In this document: positions 11,701 through 22,399 of the stretch, one piece after another
Position numbering within the stretch: the first letter of the stretch is position 1
Layout: each line of letters begins with the position of its first letter
Assembly: GCA_026545765.1 (NCBI GenBank)
Contig: JAIFAC010000453.1
Location: 35,362-99,361, forward strand
Source: Plantago major
Taxonomy: Eukaryota; Streptophyta; Magnoliopsida; Lamiales; Plantaginaceae
Direction of reading: 5' to 3'
DNA length: 64,000 nt
The notes under the pieces: model-generated
The model's database searches: none
What the model was told of the DNA's origin: nothing
What the model saw: only the letters and a program-made list of their open reading frames with translations
Translations under genes and position numbers: made by a program

Positions 11701-12789
11701 TCGGACGTAGCCTATAATATATTGTTAATATGAGCTATTGTCTTGAACATGTTTTATAATCCTCCTTGGTGAATTGAGTTCAACTCAATTTGAGACTTTT
11801 ATGGTATAACTATTGTTTTCATGATGTGTATGAACATATATGGAAAGTTATTGTTGGACTTTTTTTATATTTTAGTAATATATTTTAGGAGGACTTTTGT
11901 GTATTGCTATATTTTGGTTATATTCTAAATAATCGTTCTAAAGTAATTACGACCTGATTTGATTTTTATGCACGTATTAAATGATTATAATAATCCGTTT
12001 CTGGAAAATTATTTTTGTTTCGAGCTCATAGTGTCGTATAAATATGGCTCTTACAATTGATGTAATATGTAAACTCTGCTTTTTTCCAAAACATAAAATA
12101 TGTAACGCCTTGTATTAAATCTCTGACACAAAATGATAGAGGTCCCATAGAATGATGGTGCAAAAGTCGGCGTCTGAGTTAAGCACTGGTCAGAGTATCC
12201 TACTACAATGTAGAAGTTTGAATTTATAATTACTTAGACCTTCTCTCAAAACAAAACAGGGTAATGTAGTGAAAGTTGATCCCGGTCTCTGTCTAGGAAC
12301 AACAATTATTACCTCAAACATAAAATACTTGATTTATCACTTATAGAATTTAAACGTAGCAAAGTAACATTGAACTAAATTACCAATATTCCTACGAAAA
12401 GAATTAACAAAGATACTTAAGCTTTTAAAACAGACTGCGGAGACACGGGATATGTAGTGGTCAGTTGAATAGTATAGATAAAGATATCACATTCATATGG
12501 CGTGCATAAGGATTTGCAAATAGGCGTAGTGGATTAATTATATGTCTAAGTGAATTCATGTTCTAAGAAAGGACTTAGTGGACTAATTGAAGGATTATGT
12601 CAAATTCAGATACCACTATAAATTTGTGTTATTTACTTACTGCACTTATTCTTTCAGCAAGCTATTTGCCTATCTTCTTTATTTGACTACTTTCCAGAGA
12701 AAAACACACAACAACAAAAGTCTTCCGCACTCTTATTATAAGTATTAGTGGCCCTTGTGTTTGTTGAGAAACATTGTTAGGCACAAAAA

Positions 12790-14607
12790 GTTTTTAAAGA
12801 CCATTCAACATCACCTGAGAATGTATTTGCTCAATCTGATATTATACCTGAAGTGTCAATTACTGATAATGAAGAAATTACATCTGACACTATTGAGCAT
12901 AGAAGATCTTCAAGAACAAGAGCTCATCCAGCTCATTTGAATGTGTACAAGTATTCTCTTCCACCTTCTTTACATATTACAAATAATGATAATGCTACAG
13001 AGACTACTGATTCGACTGCTTTGTGTTCTTCTAATGTCAAGTATCATTATCCTATTAGTGATTATTTGTCTGTTGAGCATTTATCCTCTACTCTAAAGTG
13101 TTTTACTACAAGTTTAACTTATATACCTGAGCCTAAGAATATTAAAAGTGCAAATCAATTCCCTGAATGGAAACAAGCTATGGCTGAAGAGATTAAAGCT
13201 TTAGAGAAAAGTCATACATGGGAATTGGTTAATTTACCACCTAGTAAATATACTATTGACTGTAAATGGGTATATAAGGTCAAACTTAAATCTGATGGCA
13301 CTTTAGAGAGATATAAGGCTAGATTAGTTGCTAAAGGTAATACTCAAGAGGAGGGATAGGATTATTATGAAACCTTTTTTCCTGTTGTCAAGTTAACTAC
13401 TGTGAAGGTTTTGTTGGTCATTGCAAAGGAGTCGAATTGGTATTTACACGAGCTGGATGTCAACAATGCTTTCTTGCATGGTGACTTGCATGAAGAGGTT
13501 TATATATCTTCACCTCCATGATATGACACTAAAGGACAGGTTTGCAGGCTTGTTAAAAGTCTTTATGGACTTAAACAAGCTAGTAGACAATGGTTTTGTA
13601 ACTAGCTGTTTCTTTACAAGCTTTTGGTTATATTCAATCTGCAGCTGACTTTTCTCTCTTTACTAAGTACAGTAATTATAATTTTACCGCTCTCTTAATT
13701 TATGTTGATGATATTATTCTTTCTGGAAATGATTTGGATGAGATTGTAGCAGTTAAACAATATCTACACCAACAGTTCACTATTAAAGATTTAGGTGAAA
13801 GGTCTTGTTTTAACTCAAAGAAAGTATACTTTAGATATCTTGACTTATATTGGTTTTCTGGGAGCTAAACCTTCTAATACTCCTATGGATTCTACTTTGA
13901 AATTATCTAAAGATTAAGGTTCACCTCTCTCAGATCCTACTCAATACAGGAAATTGGTTGGTAGATTATTGTATTTAATCGTCACAAGGCCCGATATATC
14001 TTATATCGTCTAATGTTTAAGCTAATTCATGCAAAGATCCTCGATATTCAGTATGTCATTTCACAGATACTTAGGTATCTCAAAGCAACACCGTGAAGGG
14101 CTTCTATATGCATCTACTAGTGATCTTAGCTTGAAAGGATATACAGATTCGATGGGCTGGATGTGCGATACTAGGGCGTGTTTCGGTTTTGCTTTCTATA
14201 TCTTGGAGACTCATTGGTGTCATGGAAATCAAAGAAGCAACCAACAGGTCAAGAAGCTCTGTAAGCGAGTACAGAGTCACGCTAATGCATCCCGTGGCTT
14301 CAATGGATTCTTTTCATTCTTAAAGATCTCAAAGTTGATCATTCTCAAATTTTATTATATACGTATAACAAGTCCACTTTTCATCTTGCCTATAACCCTA
14401 TTCAAAGATCAATGCACCAAACACATAGAACTTGATTGTCATCTTATAAGAGACAAGATAGTGAATGGTATGTTGAAGTTGATTCATATCAAGAAGGACT
14501 ATCAAGTCATTGATATCTATACCAAGCCTCTTGCCTTGCCATTATTTCAAAAGTTCAAATCCAAGATGAATATGATTAATATCCATATTCATCTTGAGGG
14601 AGGGTAA
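12790..14607 (+). pseudogene. 5'-truncated Copia pol (unit 2)
   Basis: This is the same fragment as in unit 1. The integrase-RT linker and first RT part are open from 12853 to 13359, so the frame break at 4350 of unit 1 is absent here; a stop follows at TQEEG (13357). Further on RT motifs appear in shifting frames ([29 protein letters not shown] near 13705). The internal loss after IKDLG and the stop after LSKD are shared with units 1 and 3. RNase H (14029-14607) has KHIELDCHLIRDK and IYTKPL but has lost the TDSDWAG motif through changes at CAG/CTG positions. The comparison is informative: unit 1 GGCTGTTGCAGTGAGCAG reads GGTCATTGCAAAGGAGTCG here, a pattern hard to explain by ordinary mutation. 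Confidence 0.88.
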
Positions 14608-14613
14608 CAAGAA

Positions 14614-14923
14614 TGTTCAAGACATCAAAACTTGTGTTAAACATGTTTTGATACTCAACTACAATTATTAAAGAGTTGATTGCATTTATCAAGGAAAGGT
14701 GGTGAACTCAATTGAAGACACTCAAGACCACAAGGACTGCCGTGCAAAGTTTGTCAACTAACTAGTTTTTAGTGTTGTACAGTTGGCTTCCTATCTTGTA
14801 CTCTCTCTATTAGATATTAGTTATAAATACTAATTAGAGAGACTGCTTACTACTTCTTCTTCTACAATTTTTCCGTAGGATTCTCTCAGAACTTTTCCAT
14901 TCGATTCAATTCGGTTATATACA
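14614..14923 (+). repeat. 3' LTR of the Copia fragment, unit 2
   Basis: It starts TGTTCAAG after the GAGGGAGGG purine tract and ends TATATACA, as in unit 1, with TTATAAATAC near 14820-14830 as probable TATA box. No 5' LTR partner exists in the unit. Confidence 0.55.
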
Positions 14924-15120
14924 ATTTGGTTTCGATTTTATGGAATTGTGAGAATTCTTATACATACATAACCTAAAATGATCTTATAATTACTATATGT
15001 ATTTCGTGGAAAAAGAAGGGAGATTAAAAAAACAACAACAAGATGAAAAGATTAATTCAATTATAATTATTTATTTATATTATTAGCATAAGAAATCTCG
15101 AGTTTCTACAGAAGACTTAC

Positions 15121-15486
15121 CCCATGTTGTCGGTGATCCTTCTTTTACGCCAAAGACATCCATTGTTTGAATTTCTTCCCAGAACTTCTCTCGTTTCTCC
15201 CCATGGTTAGCGGGAGCAAGATTCACGCCAATAGCGTGTACTTCAACTCCAAAGAATAGACATCTTCAATACGTAATCAAAGTCTTAAGTTGTTGGTTGT
15301 AGAGAGTGGGTGTATGAAGATGGTGAATGTAACAAAATGTAATAAAGAATCATTGAAAGTAGGGTTGGCCTCGGTCCTTAAGACTTTGATTGCCCCGCCT
15401 GTGCCAACGGTTTGCTTAGCAATCACCTCCCAAGATAGAACAACAGAGTTAGTATTCAAGCACCTAATCGTTAAGTCGTTTAACAT
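15121..15486 (-). pseudogene. Unidentified minus-strand gene fragment, unit 2
   Basis: Downstream of a TATA box (15577-15587, minus) a start at 15486 opens a 69-codon frame (MLNDLTIRCLNTNSVVLSW, then EVIAKQTVGTGGAIKVLR). A second readable stretch on the same strand, about 15262 down to 15121, encodes FGVEVHAIGVNLAPANHGEK, then EKFWEEIQTMDVFG and KEGSPTTW, and ends at a strong donor (GGTAAGTC). The two parts could be joined by a frameshift or small intron; I cannot decide. No family recognised: FWEEI recalls endonuclease domains of non-LTR elements, but the surrounding motifs do not fit. Any downstream exon would have to lie beyond the Copia fragment. Unit 3 holds the same sequence at 57650-57990. 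Confidence 0.4.
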
Positions 15487-15576
15487 GGCAAGATATAAAG
15501 TTCGGGCTTTTTAGAGAGTAAGAGAGAAGAAAGAAGGATTTGATTTCTGTGTGTTGAAAATCTGAATCTGGGGGTC

Positions 15577-15587
15577 TATTTATAATT
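15577..15587 (-). promoter_or_regulatory. TATA box upstream of the unidentified minus-strand fragment
   Basis: On the minus strand it reads TTATAAATAG about 95 bp before the ATG at 15486, a plausible plant core promoter distance with a short 5' UTR. It is conserved in unit 3 at 58084-58093. Confidence 0.45.
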
Positions 15588-16419
15588 TCGAAGAGTTGCG
15601 AACAGGTCCCTACAGAAATAAAAATTCAAACGGACACATCTATTTGAATTTTCCCATTCGCTACATCCCTCGCGAATGGACAGATCCGTTTTAAGCTCCA
15701 AACCAAACAGACGCGATCATGGGCTTTTCTTTTGACTCTCTATTGGGATTAACCAAACACAATATGTTTCTGGCCCAAAAAGATTACAATCAACTTAAGA
15801 CCACGACCCGCGAACCGTGACCCGGGCCCGGTGGAGCTAATGGCCAGATGGTCCAAAGGATGGAGCCATCTAGCTCCTCCCCCTTCCAAAACCATGGGTG
15901 CCCCTTGGGGCCCAAACTATTAAGCAAGTCTTGGACTTATAACTAGTTCCTTCTTTCTCAATTTTAGCCATGGGACTTCTCCCATTTCCAACTCTTCGCA
16001 TTCCACATTTAATGCACCAACCAACACTTGAGCTTAAATTACTCTTTTACCTTTCAATTAATTTTAGTAATTCTTTCTCAAGTGCAATCTACTACTATAG
16101 TAGATTATTCACGTTAAAAGAAAATGTCATTTCCAACGTGTGGGGCCCCTTTGGTTTAGGTGCAAAAATATGGACTAGCCTCATTGTAGACTAAAATTCT
16201 AACAGTGACCATGCCTGCTTCTTTCATTAGCCATATATTATCATTCAACATTTAGTAATTAGTACCAGTGTGGTTTGCAGTGTTGATTGGTGGAGAAATT
16301 TAATGTGAGAATAGTGTGACCTTATGCGTGTTTAATCGATCACTTTTCAATGACATGTTTGCTTGATTTTCTATACTTCTTGGCTGTTGCAAATCATTAT
16401 ATGGTGTATTATGATCTTG

Positions 16420-16420
<1 letters not shown>
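15588..16420. other. No gene seen; conserved spacer of units 2 and 3
   Basis: The stretch is GC-rich around 15790-15900 (CCGGGCCCGG, a short inverted repeat GGAGC/GCTCC near 15860) and ordinary AT-rich spacer after that. It may belong to an old mobile element or to the promoter of the minus-strand fragment. An open frame at 15970-16194 has no recognisable motif. Confidence 0.5.
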
Positions 16421-16500
<80 letters not shown>

Positions 16501-16536
16501 TATGTATGTATGTATGTATGTATGTATGTATGTATG
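16421..16536. repeat. Compound microsatellite (TA)n(TG)n(TATG)n, unit 2
   Basis: A run of TA, then about 34 TG repeats with one CA interruption near 16459, then about nine TATG repeats. Open frames across it on both strands are artefacts of the repeat. Confidence 0.95.
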
Positions 16537-16663
16537 ATGTTATGCACACACATTAGACCATACATTCATAAGTTGAGTTTAAGAGCATGAATTCACGTTA
16601 ATAATAAGATTTAAGTCAAGAAAGATTTTCAAGTCATGTCAAGAATGTGCGAGTAAGGTCTCC

Positions 16664-16855
16664 CTAGCAAATCGTGGCCAACCAAGTTAAGCGGTCACCA
16701 TCGGCTAGGCAACTAGCAAATCGTGGATATTCATGTTAAGCGGTCACCATCGGCTCGGCAACTAGCAAATCATGGCTATTCAAGTTAAGCGGTCACCATC
16801 GGCTAGGCAACTAGCAAATTGTGGCTATCCATGTTAAGCGGTCACCATCGGCTGG
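16664..16855. repeat. 49-bp minisatellite, four copies, unit 2
   Basis: Each copy begins CTAGCAAAT and contains TTAAGCGGTCACCATCGGCT. Starts are at 16664, 16713, 16762 and 16811, a constant 49-bp period; the last copy is slightly short. The copies differ mainly at GGCCAACCAAG versus GGATATTCATG. Unit 3 keeps the array at 59180-59365. Confidence 0.9.
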
Positions 16856-17411
16856 AGATGTACCTTACGATGCCAAGTGAGCTCACGATCAAGTTAATTT
16901 TCAAGTTATGTTTAAGAGTAAAGTTTAAGAATGTTTTTCAAGAAGTTCAAGTTCAAGATCAAGTGTTAAAAGTTAAGTCAAATCTTAAGTTGCATTGCAT
17001 TAAGCAATAAAAGACATGAAGATAGAACTTTAAGTCATGGCACGTGAATGGAATTTGCTCAGTCAAGTGATCACGATCAACCTTCCTAAAATTATCAATT
17101 TTAGGTACTTCAGTCGAACCGATCGGAGTGGCGAGTGTTGTCGGAGTTGATCGTGACGTGAAGATATTTAATATATTTAAATTTCATTATTTCAAAGACT
17201 TTGTAATGTTGTAAGAATTTAGCTATTTATAGTTCCGCCGCATATTTTACAAGTTCAAGAATTATTTTCATGAATTTTCAGGTCAAGTCTTTGGACACTC
17301 AAGCCGCCGAACTACATTTTATATTTTAACAAGTCAAGTTCGTTGAATTTTCAAGCTCATGAACTAGCGCGAGTCCTATTTTCCTTAGTTCGTAAAATTC
17401 AGGGCGCTACA
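16856..17411 (-). repeat. LTR-like sequence with chromovirus-type terminus, unit 2
   Basis: Read on the minus strand it begins TGTAGCGCCCTGAATTTTA, which resembles LTR starts of plant chromoviruses (TGTnACGCCC-type). A TATA box (CTATAAATAGC, complement of 17222-17232) lies about 180 bp inside, a sensible U3 length. I could not find the other LTR end or a target duplication, so the inner border given is only the minisatellite edge; the minisatellite may lie inside the LTR. No gag or pol belongs to it here; it may be a solo or truncated LTR. Confidence 0.35.
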
Positions 17412-19239
17412 ATAAATGTATTAATATAATTTTCTAAAAGAGTTAGATGCTTTACTTAAATATTTTTAGAATAACAATAATTCATATTTTCAGAACCCAT
17501 TTGCCTGCAATAGTTTTGATAATTTTTTGTATTATTATTATAAAATTTGATAATATCACTACAATAATTTTTTTATTTATATAGTTATTTTTCAATTTAG
17601 TAAAGCTATTATATATTTATATTTATTTTAATTTTCACATATTTCTATTTTTGTTCATTTTATTATAATTTATTATTAGTTTTAATAATTTTAAATTAAT
17701 CTTATTGCTCTTGATTCCAAAAAAAATTATTGTGAATTTTTAACACTTGTATGCTTAAAAAAGCAAATTCACCAAATTCACTTGCACACATGGAGAGTGT
17801 AATACACACACAATTATTGGACAAGTGTGCATATTATTAAAGAACATAAGTTAATTACATACGTGCAATTTCAAGAACATAAGGTACACCACTGCATATT
17901 TCGAAGAACATATGGTACATTTGTGCATTTCACCCTACGCTTCTTTGGTCTCATTGGACTCTTTTATTTTGTCCGCCATTCGGATCTTTTTCCATTTTTT
18001 TTGTCCGTCATTGGATCTTTTATTGTCCTATTAGGGATATTTTAGATTGTGCATACTCCTTTTGCAACCGTCCCCAAGTTATTAAGATTTTGAGGGTAAT
18101 ACCACCGTAGATGGCTCTCATGTAAACAAGAACATACCCAGCATGAATTCCATCAAAGTTACCATGCGGATTAATATCCGCACAATTCACAACATAAAAA
18201 TTAGAGAACAACTCATACGCAATTACATCTTATAAGAGGTAGCAAGATAACAATACATAACAAGATGATTTTAATCCGAACATGTCAAATAACATCATGA
18301 GGCATCATAAATTGTTCTACAAGTCCCCCGGTTCAAAAACCTATTCGAATAATAGTGTTTGGAAAAAATCTCACAATCCTTACTCTAACTCCATTAAAAA
18401 AATGCTAAGCATAGAACGACTAAAGAGGAAAAGTGGTAACAAATGGCTAACAGAGGTTTGAAGTTGGATAAGTGTAGAAATAGGATAGTCTATGGACTAT
18501 GGCTTACAACTGATGGCCTTTGTCAAATTCGTGAGTCGAACAACGCACATGCATGAAATTCACACATATGTCTATTGAGGTAACTGTACTTACATGCAAT
18601 GTGGACTACCAATACACCGGGCTCGACTCACACGTAAGATGAATTAGTGCAATTGTCAACAACCAAAAGTTACTAAGACGTGGTTACCCAAGTAATTAGC
18701 GACTAACTAGTTTGTCTCAAGCAGTAGCAGTCTCCCCTCACAACACGCTAATTGACTCGACTCAAAAATAGAAAAAAATTTACTTGGATTTTTTTTATAT
18801 GGTCTGACAAACCATAAACAAAAAGAAACTCTATAAAGCAACAAATAATTTTAAATGTACGATGCAATAAATGTAAAATAAACGTGCTATGCAAAAACGA
18901 AAAATAAAACGTGAATGCATGCAGTGCAATGCAATGCTAATCTATAAAAAGATAAAACATGAAGACTCAAGACCACACAGTTATAAATCAAAGTTTACTG
19001 CAAATTACCGAATACCTCCTCCCAAACCTATACGAGTGCTAGTCCCTTAGCGCAAGAGTATAAAGAGAAAAATAAAGGTAAATTGTAGAAAAGTGACACT
19101 TCCTTGAGGGTATGTAGTCTTGTCTTTGATATTACTTAGAACAGTTGAATCACGAGATTACCCAACGGGCACCTACACTCTCTCTTCCATTCCCCAATAA
19201 TATCCGCGAAAGCCTCTTAGGCGAAAGGTGTTCTTGCTC
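17412..19239. other. No confident gene; AT-rich spacer then remote transposon-like relic
   Basis: 17412-17760 is very AT-rich with no coding signal. From about 18020 to 18211 the minus strand reads VVNCADINPHGNFDGIHAGY, open but unassigned; it is collinear with and probably belongs to the transposon relic at 19240-20078. 18240-19239 shows no convincing frame. The whole stretch is conserved in unit 3. Confidence 0.45.
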
Positions 19240-20078
19240 CTCCAAACTCATTGTGGTCATGCAATCAACTCCATCTTACCTACACGGAGCGGTAATAAAG
19301 CTTGGAAAATCTAGGTAACGGCTTCCGCGTTTACTAGCATCCATAATTGATCGTCGAATGATTTCCCCCGCATTGTTATAGTTATTACTTTGAATATATT
19401 CAATCGTGAAAAGTTGCTTGCTAGTTACTTTATCGGAATTGTTGGTTTAAGCCTCAATTGCACAAAAACAGCCAATAAATGTCCCCAAAGATCCAACCAC
19501 CTCTTTGGTATCTCATTCATATATGTGATATCCATCGTGCTTCTTCCTACAAACTCTTGCTATAGAACATTCTCCAAAACTCATTCCCTGATTATAGGTG
19601 AATGATATAATCCCATCAACCTCAATTCCAAAGAACTTATTGATCCATGATGTGTATACATCAACTTCATATCCTCGGACATTCACAACATTCACCTCTC
19701 CTCCTTCAAGCTCAAGGTTCTTGACTTCTTGTAAAACTATCGCACCACGATTGCATTGTATCCTTCCGCCTGCCTAGTAATCAAGGCCCATTCACGCCTT
19801 TCCATCATCTCATCAAACCGAAAAGTGTAGCTATTAAGTCTATATCTAAAACCCCTCTCGATAAGCTTTCCACACTTGTATCGATACAAGATTGGTACGC
19901 TGTTCCATACAAGAACACAAGAAGAATTGATCGCTCCTACCATTGGAAAGCTTGAAAATTGTGATTGGTTAGAGAGAACGGTATGTTTTGCTATAGAAGA
20001 ACAATGTTTAGGATACATAATTTCGTTTAATGGTGTTAGTGTATATATATGGATGAAAGCAAGAAGGTAGAAATCCAA
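19240..20078 (-). pseudogene. Putative plant transposon protein domain relic, unit 2
   Basis: The minus strand encodes, in order, RFDEMMERREWALITRQAEG, a break at VVR, EVKNLELEGG, VNVVNVRGYEVDVYTSWINK, FFGIEVDG and, after breaks, NAGEIIRRSIMDAS and DFPSFITAPC. The order 'short motif before REFY, VRG, IN.FFG, then a FPSLITALC-like end' matches the 'putative plant transposon protein' domain (Transposase_32-type) often found in or beside plant retroelements. Unit 2 has a stop at VVR and a frameshift in the middle; unit 3 is more open. Its biochemical role is not established. No terminal repeats could be assigned. Confidence 0.5.
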
Positions 20079-20318
20079 TTGGATTAGAAAAGAGAGCTCG
20101 AAAAAGGTAAGATTTCCAAAATTTATGATTAGGTCGCCAATGAAGCTTCGCTCCTCGCTGGCGAAGCCTGCTTTTCAAATATTCAAGTCTCTGCCATGTT
20201 GGCGCTGCAGCGAGCAGTTCCCTTTCAGCTCACTTTCTTCCTTTCCTTTCCGCTTTCCTTCCAATCTTTCCTCGATCTAATGACAATTAATCTTTTGCTA
20301 AAAATAGGTTAGCGTAAA

Positions 20319-20323
20319 CAAAA
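20319..20323. repeat. Left target-site duplication of the Copia element (CAAAA)
   Basis: CAAAA flanks the element here and at 35946-35950. Unit 3 has the single unoccupied copy near 62828-62833 (GCGTAAACAAAACAAATATG), which confirms the insertion point exactly. Confidence 0.95.
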
Positions 20324-21979
20324 TGTTGGTCCAGATACCGGAAAAGTAAAACACAAGAGGGGGGGGGGGGTGTGTGAATAGTCTTTTAAAACTTTTGTCG
20401 ATAAAAAATGTTTCTCAGATATCTGAATGGATATCTGATACTTAGAATCAGAGTGCGGAAGACTTAATAAAGATAAGTGTAGAAACAGTTAATAAGTGTG
20501 TGTGTGTTCAAGTATAAATACGTAAATGTAAATGACACAGAAGTATAGTGGTATCCTGAGGTGGCGAATCCTCCAACTAATCCACTTCGTCTATCGAGAC
20601 CTAGAATTCACTAGAATGTATAATTGAGATAACCTTACAAAAATCCTATTCTAAGATTCTGAACAATTGGTTCCCAACCAAATGTTCCCCCTGAGTTGTT
20701 CCGTAGCTTCTTCAGCCAAGTACTTCCTATACTCAGAAACCTTTGAGTTGTTCCCTAGCTTCCCAAGCTAAGTACTTCCTATACTCAAAACTTTGAGTTA
20801 TTCCTTAGTTTCCCAAATCAAGTACTTCCTATACCCGAACCTTGGAGTTATTCCCCATTTTTCAACTAAGTACTTCTGCATCTACGCGGTTTTGGTGTTG
20901 GTTTCGTTTGAGTTGTCGATGAGCGCCTTAATAACTTTTCGCTTATTCAGATAGCTCGTGAACTGTTACTTAATACACTTTACAGCGTATGGTATCTAGT
21001 TCGATTTTACTGACCCAAGTCTTATGATATCTGTTCAAGAGAATGAATCTCAGATAGTTGATCTTTTGATTCAACTCCTTCACAGATAGCTTTGCTTGTT
21101 TAGGATCAGGACACTTAGAACTTCAGTGTTTACTCAAGATCACAAGCTTTAGTCGCAACAGAAAGCTTTGATAATAAGTAAGTTGCTTTGAGAGAGTAGG
21201 ATGTTCAGAGTTCTATGTTTCAGCGTATGCAATGTGTGTGTCTCTCAAGCTGTCTAAGTGTTGATATTTATAGATGAATTTGAGTACCGTTTGAATAGTA
21301 TCCGTTAGGCTCAAATTCGAACTATCGATATCTGTGTGTATAATCAGAAGTGTTTTGTCTTCTTCTCGGTTGCCGCTGCTTTTACTCGTACATCTCTCGT
21401 CTGCGGCATTAAATGCATCAGACTATACTTTTTTCTCGTAGTGTCAACTAAACTATGCTTTGTATCGTAGACTAGACTTGTTGTCCGATTCTTTGCACGC
21501 CCTTATCTTCATTCTTCGATACCACTTGTATTTATTGAAACAACTTTGTTTGCAATATATGTTTCTCTTCGTAAACGTGGTTAATGCTCAAGGTATCGAG
21601 AATTGATATCTGTGGACACTTTCCTTGTTTTCGATATGTATCTCATTTCTCGATATCTCTTGTGACACAGCTTGTTTGAAATCGTTCGGCTACAAGATAT
21701 CCGCTAAGATATCTCAATAACATTTAGTAATCTTGTGCGCTTTTCTTCAAATCTTCAAAAGTTGTCGAGCTCGCTTGGATGTCTTCTTCGTCTTCTTCAT
21801 AAAATAAAATTACATTTTGAGACCTAACATCCTATACAAGATTAGCTAGACTATCATACTTAGTGGGTTTCTTTACAATGTTCAAGTGAACCAAGAGTAC
21901 TAATCACCTTTCCGAGACTAAGATAAGTCATCATGTTGTCAACAAAATCTAAACAGATATTCTAACAAAATATCTAACA
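20324..21979 (-). repeat. 3' LTR of the Copia element (element orientation)
   Basis: Plus-strand borders TGTTGGTCCAG and ATATCTAACA. TATA box on the minus strand (TATAAATATC) at 21263-21272, roughly 710 bp from the LTR start in element orientation. A G-run at 20361-20371 has a different length in the other LTR. Confidence 0.93.
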
Positions 21980-22003
21980 AATTTCCATTTTGATCACCAA
22001 CGA
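21980..22003 (-). other. Degenerate polypurine tract of the Copia element
   Basis: On the minus strand it reads GGTGATCAAAATGGAAATT directly before the LTR start TGTTAG. Related plant elements have GATCAAAA followed by a run of G and A at this place; the G-run is reduced here. Confidence 0.5.
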
Positions 22004-22399
22004 TGACTATCTTCCCTATTACAACTGATGAGGAAACAATCCAACACTTAATCAAATTTTTCAAAATCATATAATTATGCGTAGTAGACATCAACCAAAT
22101 CACAAGGTGTGATCTTCATGACAAGTTATCTTTTATAAAAACACTATCTGAGAGTAAGTTCTTCAGATAAGTCGCAACTAAGGAATACAGATAACTTTAA
22201 TACATGATACAGTTAAGCTCAGTCAGCAAAAATACAAAAACTACATAGTAAATTACGACAACAGGAGTAACCAAGATCCAAGAAAACATCCTAAAGAACT
22301 AGTCTTCAAGTCTTCAATCTTCAAGTCTTCAACAAAATTTCTATGGATCAGTCTGCAAATTTCCTATCTCCAAACCTTTTTATGTCATCAGAATAATCA

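Larger units (their letters stand above)
9481..12530 (+). repeat. Local A/B duplication, unit 2
   Basis: Copy A (about 9481-10830) and copy B (about 11129-12530) repeat the linker exon, second B3 exon and 3' flank as in unit 1. Between and after the exons (10016-11128 and 11701-12789) the sequence is AT-rich flank with no further gene visible, apart from a poly-A run at about 10386-10406. Confidence 0.75.

Noticed and set aside
15121-15486. Calling the minus-strand fragment a LINE endonuclease on the basis of FWEEI
   Set aside because: The catalytic motifs of that domain and a following reverse transcriptase are absent.
16350-16590. Cys/Val- and His/Thr-rich open frames on both strands
   Set aside because: They translate the TG/TATG microsatellite; the same happens at 58865-59081.
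16664-16855. Regularly spaced repeats that could suggest a CRISPR array
   Set aside because: The 49-bp copies are directly adjacent with no spacers, and the DNA is clearly plant nuclear; it is a minisatellite.
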